Part shown: piece by piece, positions 1 through 7,570 of the stretch
How the letters are laid out: the number at the start of each line of letters is the position of its first letter
Numbering within the stretch: position 1 is the stretch's first letter
Assembly (NCBI GenBank): GCA_036389715.1
Contig: DASVWH010000245.1
Span: 1-17,566 of the forward strand
Length of the DNA stretch: 17,566 bases
DNA from: DASVWH01 sp036389715
GTDB lineage: Bacteria > Acidobacteriota > Blastocatellia > Pyrinomonadales > Pyrinomonadaceae
Reading direction: 5' to 3'
Notes under the pieces: generated by a model
Told to the model about the DNA's origin: nothing
Databases searched by the model: none
The model's input: the letters and a program-made list of their open reading frames with translations, nothing else
Program-made: the position numbers and the translations under genes

Positions 1-77
1 ACTCTTAAGACTTTCCCGCGACCCTAGAAAATGCTTTAAAGCTGTTAGGTGAATTGAATCGGGCGTCAATCAACAGG

Positions 78-1634
78 CTATTCCCACTCGATGGTGCTCG
101 GCGGCTTCGAGCTAATATCATAAACCACTCGATTGATGCCCCGTACTTCGGAGACCACGCGCGTAGAGATACGGGCCAGCACGTCATGCGGGAGGCGCGC
201 CCAGTCGGCCGTCATGCCGTCTATGCTGGTGACGGCGCGCAGCGCTATGACCTGTTCATAGGTGCGTTCATCGCCCATCACGCCGACGGTCGAGATAGGC
301 AGGAGCACCGGGAAAGCCTGCCAGACCGAATGATAGAGGTCGGCCAGGCGCAGCTCTTCATCGAAAATGCGGTCGGCGGCCTGTAGTATCCTGATGCGCT
401 CCTCCGTCACCTCGCCGATAATGCGCACGGCCAGGCCAGGCCCAGGAAACGGATGGCGCGTGAGAATCTCTTCCGGGACCCCCAGTTCGCGGCCGATGAG
501 CCTCACTTCATCCTTGAAGAGCTCGCGCAGCGGCTCGACCAGCCGCAGCTTCATCTTCTCCGGCAGCCCGCCGACGTTGTGATGGCTCTTGATGACGGCC
601 GAAGGGCCGCGCACGGAGACCGATTCGATCACATCCGGATAGAGCGTTCCCTGGACCAGGAACTGGGTGTCGCCGAGCCGCCCGGCCTCCTCTTCAAAGA
701 CCTCTATAAAGATGCGCCCGATGATCTTACGTTTCTGCTCCGGGTCCGTCACGGTCCTGAGTTCACGCAGGAAGCGCTCCCCGGCCTTAACGCCCTGTAG
801 ATTCAGGCTCATCTTTTGCTTTAAAAGCGTCAGGGTGAGCTCGAATTCGCCCTCCCGGAGAAGGCCGTTATTGATAAAAAGGCAGGTCTGCCGCTCCCCT
901 ATCGCCCGGTGGACGAGAGCCGCGGCCACAGCGGAATCCACCCCGCCCGAGAGGCCGCAGATGGCCCTCCCGTGCTCGCCGACCTGTTCGCGGATGCGCG
1001 CCACCTGCTCCTTGATGGCGACCAGCGGAGTCCAGTCCCCGCGGCAGCCGCAGACGTTGAGCAGAAAATTTCTCAGGACCTGGGCCCCGAGCGGAGTGTG
1101 CGCGACCTCCGGGTGGAATTGCAGGCCATATATGCGCTTGCTTAAGCTCTCGAAAGCATTAAGCGCATCGTCCGTGCGCGCCGTGATGCTAAAGCCAGGG
1201 GGCGGAACGGTGACGTGGTCCCCGTGGCTCATCCAGACATCAAGCTCCGGGGGCAGGCCGCTGAAGAGGGGGCTCTGCGAGTCCAGAATTTTGAGCCGCG
1301 CATAGCCGTATTCCCTGTTTTGCGAGGGCTTTACTTCGCCCCCTAGGTCGGCCGCCAGCACTTGGAGGCCGTAGCAGATGCCTAGGACGGGGCAGTTGAC
1401 GGCATCCAGGAGGCGGCCGTCCGGCCTCGGAGCATCCTGATGGTAGACGGAGGCGGGGCTGCCCGAGAGGATTAAGCCGCGCGGATTGTACGAGCATATT
1501 TTTTCAGCCGTGACATTGAAAGGCAGGATTTCACAATAGACGCCGGCCTCGCGCACCCTGCGCGCGATGAGCTGCGTATATTGCGAGCCGAAATCCAGGA
1601 TCAGGACGGTTTCATGTTGCTTCGCTTCGGTCAA
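78..1634 (-). CDS. guaA: GMP synthase (glutamine-hydrolysing)
   Basis: Cytosolic enzyme that converts XMP to GMP using ATP and glutamine, the last step of guanine nucleotide synthesis. The 518 residues match the usual length of about 520. The N-terminal class I glutamine amidotransferase domain shows the nucleophile C87 in GICYGLQ and the H174/E176 pair in LQFHPEVAHT. The ATP-pyrophosphatase domain has the SGGVDS P-loop at 229-234, and the C-terminal dimerisation domain ends in the conserved DISSKPPSTIEWE. The start is TTG, chosen because a strong GGAGGTG Shine-Dalgarno (1642-1648) lies 7 nt upstream and the protein begins just ahead of the first conserved strand (VLILDFGSQYTQLIARR). It is transcribed alone, away from the beta-propeller gene. 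Identification is secure. Confidence 0.98.
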   Translation of the reverse strand: MTEAKQHETVLILDFGSQYTQLIARRVREAGVYCEILPFNVTAEKICSYNPRGLILSGSPASVYHQDAPRPDGRLLDAVNCPVLGICYGLQVLAADLGGEVKPSQNREYGYARLKILDSQSPLFSGLPPELDVWMSHGDHVTVPPPGFSITARTDDALNAFESLSKRIYGLQFHPEVAHTPLGAQVLRNFLLNVCGCRGDWTPLVAIKEQVARIREQVGEHGRAICGLSGGVDSAVAAALVHRAIGERQTCLFINNGLLREGEFELTLTLLKQKMSLNLQGVKAGERFLRELRTVTDPEQKRKIIGRIFIEVFEEEAGRLGDTQFLVQGTLYPDVIESVSVRGPSAVIKSHHNVGGLPEKMKLRLVEPLRELFKDEVRLIGRELGVPEEILTRHPFPGPGLAVRIIGEVTEERIRILQAADRIFDEELRLADLYHSVWQAFPVLLPISTVGVMGDERTYEQVIALRAVTSIDGMTADWARLPHDVLARISTRVVSEVRGINRVVYDISSKPPSTIEWE

Positions 1635-1641
1635 ATAGTTA

Positions 1642-1648
1642 CACCTCC
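1642..1648 (-). promoter_or_regulatory. Shine-Dalgarno deciding the guaA TTG start
   Basis: On the minus strand this reads GGAGGTG, 7 nt before the TTG at 1632-1634. No ATG offers a better placed alternative, so it supports translation from TTG. Confidence 0.8.
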
Positions 1649-1695
1649 GTCGGCAAGAAGAGCCTCAAAATACCCTCATCTGATTAAGTTGCGAG

Positions 1696-1724
1696 ATTAT
1701 ACGGGGGAATTCATCGAGTCACAA
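1696..1724 (-). promoter_or_regulatory. Candidate sigma-70 promoter of guaA
   Basis: Minus strand: -35 TTGTGA (1719-1724, 4/6 to consensus), a 17-nt spacer, and a perfect -10 TATAAT (1696-1701). The predicted transcript starts near 1689, giving a leader of about 55 nt. No purine-riboswitch-like fold was evident in so short a leader. Confidence 0.6.
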
Positions 1725-1804
1725 TCCGGGATCGTGGCCCGTTCTCGCCAAATAAATGGCCTGAATGTATTATTATCAATCTTAGTATGCCGGAAGGACC
1801 AAAG

Positions 1805-2932
1805 ATGAAGTTTCAATTTAACAGGGCTCTTTTTAAAATCCTACTTTTACTGCCTCTGCTCTTCAGCACCGTGACAGCTTCGTCGCCCTTCCCTTCTCCG
1901 CAGGCGGCCGACAAGATAGCCCTTTCGCAGCCGCTCACGCTGAAGTGGCATTACAGCTCCGAGCTGACCGTCAATCTGACCCCGGCGGCGGAAGGCGAGC
2001 GCATCTACCTGCCGCTGGCGACGGGCCTGCTGGTCTCGCTGCGGGCGACGGATGGAGAGTTGTTCTGGAAGACGGATGTCGGAGGAGAGTTGTCCGCGTC
2101 GCCTGCGGCTGACGGGCGGGCCGTCTACGTCGCCTCCGAAATAGGCGCGGGGCAGAATCCGCGGCTCCAGGCCAGCGGGGCCTTGCGTGCGCTCGGACGC
2201 GAGGGCGGCATCACGCTCTGGATGCGGACGCTCCCGATGGCGTTGCGCGGGACGCTCTTGACGGGAGAGTCCAACCTCTACGGCGGCTCGGACGACGGGC
2301 GTGTCTACGCACTGCGTAAGAAGAGCGGCGAGATCGCCTGGGTGATGCAGTATTCGTCGCCCTTTGCTTCGCATCCGGCGCTTTCCGGTTCCCGCCTCTA
2401 TATCGGCAACGAGGATGGAACCCTTTTCGCATTGGATGAAGCCAGGGGGACGGTCCTCTGGCGTTATCGGACGCATGGAGCCGTCCGCGGGCAGCCGGTG
2501 ATAGTGGAAGGCACTGTCTATTTCGGTTCGGCGGATGGTTACGTCTATGCCGTGAATGAAGCCACAGGGCGCTTGCGCTGGCGCAAACGGACCGGTGCGA
2601 GCGTTCAGACAGTGGCCAGCGCGCGGACAGGGTTGCTCGTCGCCTCCCTGGATAACTTCGTCTATTGTCTATCATTCAACAGGGGCGACCGGCTCTGGAA
2701 ACGCCGGCTGGCGGGCAGGGTCGCGGCGGAACCCTTGACGGCCGACGACGGGGCGCTCTTTACACCTCTTTCGGGAATGGCCGGAGTGGTCCTGGACTTA
2801 CACGACGGCAGGCAGCTCAACACGCTGCCCATCGGCGAGGACAACAGCCTGACGGCGTCTCCCATCGTCGCGGGCAGGGTGCTGGTCGTCACGACGCGCC
2901 GCGGACTGCTGGCATTTTCCCGGCCGGGCTAG
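1805..2932 (+). CDS. Secreted PQQ-like beta-propeller repeat protein
   Basis: Probable periplasmic or exported beta-propeller of 375 residues. The ATG at 1805 is preferred over the in-frame ATG at 1787 because AAGGA (1794-1798) sits 6 nt before it and the protein then opens with a textbook signal peptide (ALFKILLLLPLLFSTVTA, cleavage probably near residue 25). There is no lipobox Cys. At least six blade signatures of the form (V/L)xxL...G...W follow (for example VYALRKKSGEIAWVM, LFALDEARGTVLWRY, VYAVNEATGRLRWRK). A degenerate blade and a closing LLAFSRPG strand suggest a 7-8 bladed propeller like BamB or PQQ dehydrogenases. No dehydrogenase domain or PQQ ligand set is visible, so a structural or scaffold role is more likely than catalysis. 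Its substrate or partner is unknown. Confidence 0.88.
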   Translation: MKFQFNRALFKILLLLPLLFSTVTASSPFPSPQAADKIALSQPLTLKWHYSSELTVNLTPAAEGERIYLPLATGLLVSLRATDGELFWKTDVGGELSASPAADGRAVYVASEIGAGQNPRLQASGALRALGREGGITLWMRTLPMALRGTLLTGESNLYGGSDDGRVYALRKKSGEIAWVMQYSSPFASHPALSGSRLYIGNEDGTLFALDEARGTVLWRYRTHGAVRGQPVIVEGTVYFGSADGYVYAVNEATGRLRWRKRTGASVQTVASARTGLLVASLDNFVYCLSFNRGDRLWKRRLAGRVAAEPLTADDGALFTPLSGMAGVVLDLHDGRQLNTLPIGEDNSLTASPIVAGRVLVVTTRRGLLAFSRPG

Positions 2933-2976
2933 TCCAAAGTTTAAAGGTTAAGATGTCAAGGATGTGAGCGGCCGTT

Positions 2977-3870
2977 TCAGGCATCCGCATCGGAGCGGCG
3001 GCGAAACAGCGAAAAGACGCGCAGGACTATGCCGTGCAGAACGTAGATCGAGACGATGGCCAGCAGAACGTACTGTGAGAAGAGCCAGAGAAGCATCCCC
3101 GTCGCGGCGATCATGAGAATAACCAGACGCGTACTACGATTGCGACTGCCTATCGTCTTGCCGCTCGAATAACGCAGCGTACTGACCATCAGCGCCGCCA
3201 GGCATCCGACCAGGGCCATCATCAGACCGCTATAAAGATAGGCGAAGCGCTGCTCGTAGAGCCGCAGCGGGTTCGGCGCGAAATGAATAATGGACGCGAT
3301 GAGCGCGGCCGCCGCGGGGATCGGCAACCCGACAAAGCTCTTTTTATCAACCTTGGCAGTCCCTTCGGCCAGAAGGCGCGGGCGCGTCGCCTGGACATTA
3401 AAACGGGCCAGGCGGAACGCTCCGCACATCAGGTACATGAAAGAGAGAAACCAGCCGAGCTTGTGCAGGTCGCTGCCTTCCCGCAGCGCCGAGCCGTACC
3501 CCCAGGCATAAACCAGCACGGCGGGCGCGATGCCAAACGTCACGACATCTGCGATTGAATCCAGCTGGACGCCGATTTCCGTCGTCGTTTTGGTCATCCG
3601 GGCAATGCGGCCGTCCAGCATATCGAAGAGCGCCGCCCAGCAGATCGCCTTTGAAGCATTGTCGAAGTGAACAGCCGCTTGCTGGATGTCGGAGTCGCCG
3701 CCGCCCTCAACCAGTTGAAAGCCGCGCAGCGCGGCCATCACGGCGAAGAAACCCATGCCGATATTAGCGGCCGTAAAGGCGGACGGAATCAGGTACAGCC
3801 CCTTCTTGATTCCGCGACGCGGAACGTTCGTCACTTCCGGCTGCTGTTGCATGTGCGGCGCTCCTGACAT
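2977..3870 (-). CDS. pssA: CDP-diacylglycerol--serine O-phosphatidyltransferase
   Basis: Inner-membrane enzyme joining serine to CDP-diacylglycerol to give phosphatidylserine. The 297-residue protein carries the complete CDP-alcohol phosphotransferase signature DGxxARx8GxxxDxxxD, with D86, G87, A90, R91, G100, D104 and D108. It also has the PssA-type GLPIPAAA at 181-188 and several hydrophobic segments (about 27-48, 109-125, 139-152, 182-197, 211-230, 248-285). The C-terminus is basic then acidic. The ATG overlaps the psd stop codon in the arrangement TGATG, and GGGAGG inside the psd 3' end lies 8 nt upstream. This fixes the start and implies translational coupling. Psd decarboxylates its product. 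Confidence 0.95.
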   Translation of the reverse strand: MSGAPHMQQQPEVTNVPRRGIKKGLYLIPSAFTAANIGMGFFAVMAALRGFQLVEGGGDSDIQQAAVHFDNASKAICWAALFDMLDGRIARMTKTTTEIGVQLDSIADVVTFGIAPAVLVYAWGYGSALREGSDLHKLGWFLSFMYLMCGAFRLARFNVQATRPRLLAEGTAKVDKKSFVGLPIPAAAALIASIIHFAPNPLRLYEQRFAYLYSGLMMALVGCLAALMVSTLRYSSGKTIGSRNRSTRLVILMIAATGMLLWLFSQYVLLAIVSIYVLHGIVLRVFSLFRRRSDADA

Positions 3871-4493
3871 CAGGCAATCCTCCCGATAATCGTCGCCCCG
3901 CCGCGAACGCGCATCCCTTCCGTCACTTCCAGCTTAACGTTTGGCGGCAGAATCAGATCTGTGCGCGAGCTGAACTTAATCAGGCCGAAGCGTTCGCCGA
4001 GCGCCAGCTCATCGCCGGGACGCTTCCAGCAGATGATGCGCCGCGCCAGCACGCCCGCGATCTGCTTGCAGACGATGGTCACTTCTTCGCCGCGGATGGT
4101 CAGCGCATTCTGTTCGTTGACCAGGCTGGACCGCTCGCTCGTCGCGGCGAGAAACTTCCCGCGCGTGTAGGTCACGTCTGTAATCGTCCCGGCGATGGGC
4201 GCGCGATTGATGTGCACATCCAGCGGCGAAAGAAAGATGCTGACGACCAGGGGGGAGTCCGCGTCATCGGGAGCGAGCGGGCGCACGCGCGTCACGCGCC
4301 CGTCGGCGGGCGAGACGATAATCCCCTCTCCGGGCGGGGAGGTGCGCCGTGGGTCGCGAAAGAAATAGGCCATGAAGGCCGACAGGGCCAGGCAGAGAAG
4401 GGCGACGGGCCAGTAGCCGAGCGCCAGCGGAATCGTCGCCAGCAGGAGCGGAATCAGTATGTATGGAAGACCTTCGCGAGCCACGTTTGACAA
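3870..4493 (-). CDS. psd: Phosphatidylserine decarboxylase, short (PSD-A) type
   Basis: Pyruvoyl enzyme that decarboxylates phosphatidylserine to phosphatidylethanolamine at the membrane. At 207 residues it fits the short bacterial/archaeal subfamily. Visible features are N-terminal hydrophobic segments (10-45), FFRDPRR (44-50), SPADG with D64, and LDVHINR with H94. The self-cleavage region reads LIKFSSRTDLILP (171-183), so the expected Gly-Ser is Ser175-Ser176 (see findings). It is cotranscribed with pssA and overlaps it by one base. The start is TTG at 4491-4493 with only a weak GGAAA upstream; a GTG three codons later is an alternative, so the exact N-terminus is uncertain. The family call is firm. 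Confidence 0.92.
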   Translation of the reverse strand: MSNVAREGLPYILIPLLLATIPLALGYWPVALLCLALSAFMAYFFRDPRRTSPPGEGIIVSPADGRVTRVRPLAPDDADSPLVVSIFLSPLDVHINRAPIAGTITDVTYTRGKFLAATSERSSLVNEQNALTIRGEEVTIVCKQIAGVLARRIICWKRPGDELALGERFGLIKFSSRTDLILPPNVKLEVTEGMRVRGGATIIGRIA

Positions 4494-4532
4494 TAAATTT
4501 CCGCCGGGTTTGACGGCCGGCGCGACGGTTCA

Positions 4533-4560
4533 AGTAAAAAGCGTCGCAGCAAGTTTTCAA
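4533..4560 (-). promoter_or_regulatory. Possible promoter of psd-pssA
   Basis: Minus strand: -35 TTGAAA (4555-4560, 5/6), a 16-nt spacer, and -10 TTTACT (4533-4538, 4/6). The start would fall near 4527, about 33 nt before the TTG codon. It lies just downstream of the 4570-4609 hairpin, where a promoter for an independent unit is expected. The boxes are moderate, so this is tentative. Confidence 0.35.
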
Positions 4561-4569
4561 TCGTTGCAG

Positions 4570-4609
4570 GAAACGGGGGCGCTTGCAACTGGTCTGGCGC
4601 CCCCGTTTC
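4570..4609 (-). terminator. Perfect 13-bp hairpin between the DUF465-like gene and psd
   Basis: Arms 4570-4582 and 4597-4609 (gaaacgggggcgc and its exact complement) enclose a 14-nt loop. It follows the stop of the small gene at 4659 and precedes psd, so it probably terminates the former. No clear U-run follows on the minus strand, so it may instead be an attenuator or an RNA-stabilising stem. Confidence 0.6.
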
Positions 4610-4658
4610 GATTGTAACGCATGTGCGTGGAGATATTTATTTGATGACCGCCGGAACG

Positions 4659-4901
4659 TTAATGGCCGGTTCCGTCGCTTTGCTGATGTTGCGACATAAT
4701 GGAATACATCTGATCTTTGATGGCTAATTTCTTCTTCTTTAAAGTGATCTCTTCTAACTGTTCTTCATCGCTCGGATAGGCAAGGGCCGTCAGCTCGCTC
4801 AGGCGCTCTTCATAACGGGTGTGCTCGCGGACAAGCTCGCGAAACTCCGGGTCGCTCAACATCAGTTGCTCTTTCAGGCTGTCTGTGCCGGTCATTTCCA
4901 T
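4659..4901 (-). CDS. DUF465 / YdcH-like small protein
   Basis: An 80-residue, highly charged and probably helical protein. The layout resembles DUF465 (YdcH): an N-terminal helix around DPEFRELVREHTRYEERL, a short turn (YPSDEEQ), and a second helix with the family's basic run LKKKKLAIKDQMYSIM. These proteins form small antiparallel coiled coils; their cellular role is not established. The start ATG at 4901 is preceded by an excellent AAAGGAGG (4912-4919), though with a rather long 10-nt spacing. A second ATG two codons in is less well placed. The gene looks monocistronic, with a hairpin downstream and a 123-nt gap upstream in which nothing else was recognised. Confidence 0.8.
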   Translation of the reverse strand: MEMTGTDSLKEQLMLSDPEFRELVREHTRYEERLSELTALAYPSDEEQLEEITLKKKKLAIKDQMYSIMSQHQQSDGTGH

Positions 4902-5024
4902 TTAGGGAAGTCCTCCTTTGAGATGCGTTGGACGGTGAAAAGCTCTGCGCCGTGAATCTCGAAATTGAATCCGCGGCCCTCTGCGTGCGAAAATGTTAGC
5001 TCAAAAGATGCGGCCAAATCAAGC

Positions 5025-5534
5025 TCAACTCCTGATTGAAAGACTCATCACAAGCGCGTCTTCAACCGGCCCGAGGTAATAGTTGGGGCGACGGCCCGCC
5101 ACACTGAATCCATAATGCTCATAGAGAGACTGCGCCGCAGTGTTCCCGGCGCGCACTTCCAGAAAAGCCTTGCGTGCGCCCATCCGCGCAGCTTCCGCAA
5201 TCACCAGGCCGAGTAATTGACCGCCTATCCCGCGCCGCCTGAGCGAGTGGCGGACCGCCACGTTGTTGATGTGCAGCTCGTCCGCGATCAAGCGCGAGGC
5301 GATGAAGCCTGCGATCTTCTCCCGGCCGGGGAGCGGCTCGCCAACCTGCCTGGCGACGTACATCAGGACTCCCTGCCCGCGCAGCAGCTCAGCGTGATAG
5401 GCCTCCCACCCCCAGCGGCTCAGACCGCTGGCCTCCTCTATCTCCACGACTTCGAGGAGGTCGTGTTCCGTCATCCGCGCGAGTTCTATTTCCTGCGGGC
5501 TCTTACCGGCCTGTGCGGTTCTTGTTCTGGGCAT
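5025..5534 (-). CDS. rimI: Ribosomal-protein-S18-type N-alpha-acetyltransferase (GNAT)
   Basis: GNAT-fold enzyme transferring acetyl from acetyl-CoA to protein N-termini, classically ribosomal protein S18. Of 169 residues, the acetyl-CoA loop is RRRGIG (99-104) after NNVAVRHS. The catalytic pair expected from E. coli RimI is E126 (in FLEVRAGN) and Y138 (in SLYEHYGF). The NYYLGPVEDALVMSLSI ending is typical of the family. The start codon overlaps the last 32 nt of tsaB, a common tsaB-rimI arrangement implying coupled translation. No strong Shine-Dalgarno precedes the ATG at 5534; M21 is a possible shorter start, since the family usually begins close to that point. Confidence 0.9.
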   Translation of the reverse strand: MPRTRTAQAGKSPQEIELARMTEHDLLEVVEIEEASGLSRWGWEAYHAELLRGQGVLMYVARQVGEPLPGREKIAGFIASRLIADELHINNVAVRHSLRRRGIGGQLLGLVIAEAARMGARKAFLEVRAGNTAAQSLYEHYGFSVAGRRPNYYLGPVEDALVMSLSIRS

Positions 5535-6333
5535 CTAGATTTATTTCGGCGTCCGAAGGGCGCACATACAGGGCCTGGAGGTCTGCCGGGTCGGTCGTCT
5601 CGCCCGCGCCTGCGCGCAGGAGAGCGAGATACGCCACATTAACTGCGAGGGCTTCTGTTTGCGCCGCGAGCACCCAGCCCTCCCGCTTCAGCTGTCCCTG
5701 CGCCGTGCCCGTTTCGCTCCCCTCCGGCATCAACGTCAACCCTTCGGCCGCCGCCAGCGAAGTGATGGCTTCGACGTGCGCGTGTGCGCCTTCACCGGCC
5801 CAGGTGAGCCCTCGCAATCCCCTCAGGCTCTCCAGGAGACTGTGCGGCGAGAGATTTTCGGCGTCCCCGAGCGGGACGACTTCCCCGCTCGGCGCGACCG
5901 AGAGCAGCTGCGCGTAGACTTCCCCTCGCCCGGCCGGAAGCATCGCTATCGTCCTGGCCGACGGCCCGGCGGCGTGCGCCACGGCGTGCAGCGTAGGTAT
6001 GCCGACACATCGCCGCCCGAGCGTCGCGGCAAAGGATTTGACCGTCGCCAGACCGATGCGCAGTCCTGTGAAGCTGCCCGGCCCGAGGGCGACGGCGAAC
6101 AATTCGATCTCAGCGAGAGTGACGCGCGCGGCCGCGAGCGTTTCTTCCAGATCAGAAAGTAAGTTGATCGAATGCGAGACCGCGCCGTCGCCCGTGCTTG
6201 CCGCGAGCAGCCGAGAGCCCCTGGTAACGGCGATGCTTCCAGCCCTCGTCGCCGTCTCAAGGCTCAAGACGAGCGGTCGCTCACGCGTTTGCGCGAAAGC
6301 CCGCTCCGGCTCGCTGATCTGAAGCAAGGTCAT
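5503..6333 (-). CDS. tsaB: tRNA t6A37 threonylcarbamoyltransferase complex subunit TsaB
   Basis: Non-catalytic ASKHA-fold partner that dimerises with TsaD for t6A modification of ANN-decoding tRNAs in the cytosol. The core shows LSLETATRAGSIAV and the diagnostic GPGSFTGLRIG at about residues 84-94. I chose the ATG at 6331-6333 (276 residues). A longer frame from a GTG at 6394-6396 would place the good TATAAT of its own promoter inside the coding sequence. Even so it is longer than the usual 230 or so residues, with an N-terminal extension of about 20 residues and a longer C-terminal half. No clear Shine-Dalgarno is seen. It overlaps rimI by 32 nt and is divergent from pfkA. tsaD and tsaE are not in the window. 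Confidence 0.92.
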   Translation of the reverse strand: MTLLQISEPERAFAQTRERPLVLSLETATRAGSIAVTRGSRLLAASTGDGAVSHSINLLSDLEETLAAARVTLAEIELFAVALGPGSFTGLRIGLATVKSFAATLGRRCVGIPTLHAVAHAAGPSARTIAMLPAGRGEVYAQLLSVAPSGEVVPLGDAENLSPHSLLESLRGLRGLTWAGEGAHAHVEAITSLAAAEGLTLMPEGSETGTAQGQLKREGWVLAAQTEALAVNVAYLALLRAGAGETTDPADLQALYVRPSDAEINLDAQNKNRTGR

Positions 6334-6351
6334 CGTCCGACAACATCTTAT

Positions 6352-6381
6352 TTGACAGGCTATGTCTGGCCGCGCGATTAT
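6352..6381 (+). promoter_or_regulatory. Candidate promoter of pfkA and the kinase gene
   Basis: Plus strand: a perfect -35 TTGACA (6352-6357), an 18-nt spacer, and -10 GATTAT (6376-6381, 4/6). The start would be near 6388, leaving a leader of about 140 nt before the pfkA ATG. No regulatory fold was recognised in that leader. Confidence 0.5.
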
Positions 6382-6406
6382 AGGCTGTGATTTCACATAA
6401 ACGCAA
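6377..6406 (-). promoter_or_regulatory. Candidate promoter of tsaB-rimI
   Basis: Minus strand: -35 TTGCGT (6401-6406), an 18-nt spacer, and a perfect -10 TATAAT (6377-6382). The start would be near 6370, about 37 nt before the chosen tsaB ATG. Its -10 overlaps the -10 of the opposing pfkA promoter. Confidence 0.5.
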
Positions 6407-6526
6407 CGGATAGAGATTCAGGCCCGAAGGCGCTGCGCGGGGCCCTCCGGCGGCGAGACGGATAAGTTAAGAGCTGCCTGCGCTTTCCCTTTACTGGCGA
6501 CGCAGCCCGGGCCAAACTCAATTAAG

Positions 6527-7564
6527 ATGAACGAGCGGATAGGGATTCTAACAGCCGGTGGTGATTGTCCTGGGCTCAACGCCGTCATCCGCGCCGTTGT
6601 TCGTCGGGCCATCGTGGATAAGACGGAGGTGCTGGGCATCAAGAACGGCTGGCGCGGCCTGACCGAGGCCGATGTCGAGCCTTTGACGCGCAACTCCGTG
6701 ACGGGCATTCTGCCGCGCGGCGGGACCATTCTCGGCACGTCGCGTTTCAATCCGATGAGCAGCCCGGAAGCCGTCGAGCAGTTGTTGGGCAACTGGAAGA
6801 GATACGGGCTCGGCGCTCTGATCGTCGTCGGCGGCGAAGGAACTCTTTCGGCCGCGCTCGATCTCTGGCGTCTGCACCGGCTTCCGATCATCGGCATTCC
6901 TAAAACCATTGACAATGATATTCGCGGGACCGATTTCACTTTCGGCTTTGATACGGCGGTCGGAATCGTGACCGATGCCGTTGACCGTCTGCATTCGACG
7001 GCCGAATCGCATCACCGCGTGATGGTGGTCGAAGTGATGGGGCGTCACACCGGATGGATTGCGGCCTACGGCGGAATCGCGGGCGGGGCCGACGCCGTGC
7101 TCGTGCCGGAACATCCCTTCAAGCTCTCGCGCGTCTGCGAGCTGCTCAGGCACAGGGAGGAACAGGGCCGCGCCTTCTCCATCATCGTCGTCGCCGAAGA
7201 CGCGCACCCGCACCCGGACGAAGACTTTATCACGCAGGAGATGGGCCATGAGATTTACAGGCACGAGCGGCTGGGCGGCATCGGCACTGTTCTGGCCCAG
7301 GAGATAGAGCGTTGCACGGGCATCGAGACCCGCGTCACCAAGCTCGGCTACGTCCAGCGGGGCGGCTCCCCGACCCCTTTCGACCGCGTCCTGGCGACTC
7401 GTCTCGGCATTAAAGCCTACGAGATGGTAGTGGCCAAACAGTGGGGGCAGATGGCTGCCCTGCACGGCAATAAGATCAGCAGCATTCCTCTGGAAGAGGC
7501 GGTAAGCGAACTCAACCTGCTCGACGACGAGATTTATCGCGTCGCCGAGGTCTTCTTTGGCTAA
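6527..7564 (+). CDS. pfkA: ATP-dependent 6-phosphofructokinase, group III
   Basis: Glycolytic enzyme phosphorylating fructose 6-phosphate. The 345 residues begin directly with the family's first strand, RIGILTAGGDCPGLNAVIR. Phosphate-donor positions are GGEGT (102-106, Gly at the E. coli G104 position) and PKTIDND (125-131, with K126 and catalytic base D129). The Gly/Lys combination, together with MGRHTGWIA and GYVQRGGSPTPFDRV, resembles the actinobacterial group III enzymes that use ATP. PPi-dependent enzymes carry Asp at the first position. Group III enzymes often lack the classical effector response, so allostery cannot be assumed. There is no obvious Shine-Dalgarno. The kinase gene follows after only 6 nt. 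Confidence 0.95.
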   Translation: MNERIGILTAGGDCPGLNAVIRAVVRRAIVDKTEVLGIKNGWRGLTEADVEPLTRNSVTGILPRGGTILGTSRFNPMSSPEAVEQLLGNWKRYGLGALIVVGGEGTLSAALDLWRLHRLPIIGIPKTIDNDIRGTDFTFGFDTAVGIVTDAVDRLHSTAESHHRVMVVEVMGRHTGWIAAYGGIAGGADAVLVPEHPFKLSRVCELLRHREEQGRAFSIIVVAEDAHPHPDEDFITQEMGHEIYRHERLGGIGTVLAQEIERCTGIETRVTKLGYVQRGGSPTPFDRVLATRLGIKAYEMVVAKQWGQMAALHGNKISSIPLEEAVSELNLLDDEIYRVAEVFFG

Positions 7565-7570
7565 AAGCAA

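Noticed and set aside
1..77. Gene fragment or terminator downstream of guaA
   Set aside because: No convincing frame or hairpin could be seen in these 77 nt.
6334..6396. Longer tsaB starting at GTG 6394-6396
   Set aside because: The extra 21 residues resemble nothing in the family and would contain the TATAAT that fits a tsaB promoter.
6548..7570. 340-codon minus-strand frame
   Set aside because: Fully antisense to pfkA, whose protein has unmistakable conserved motifs.
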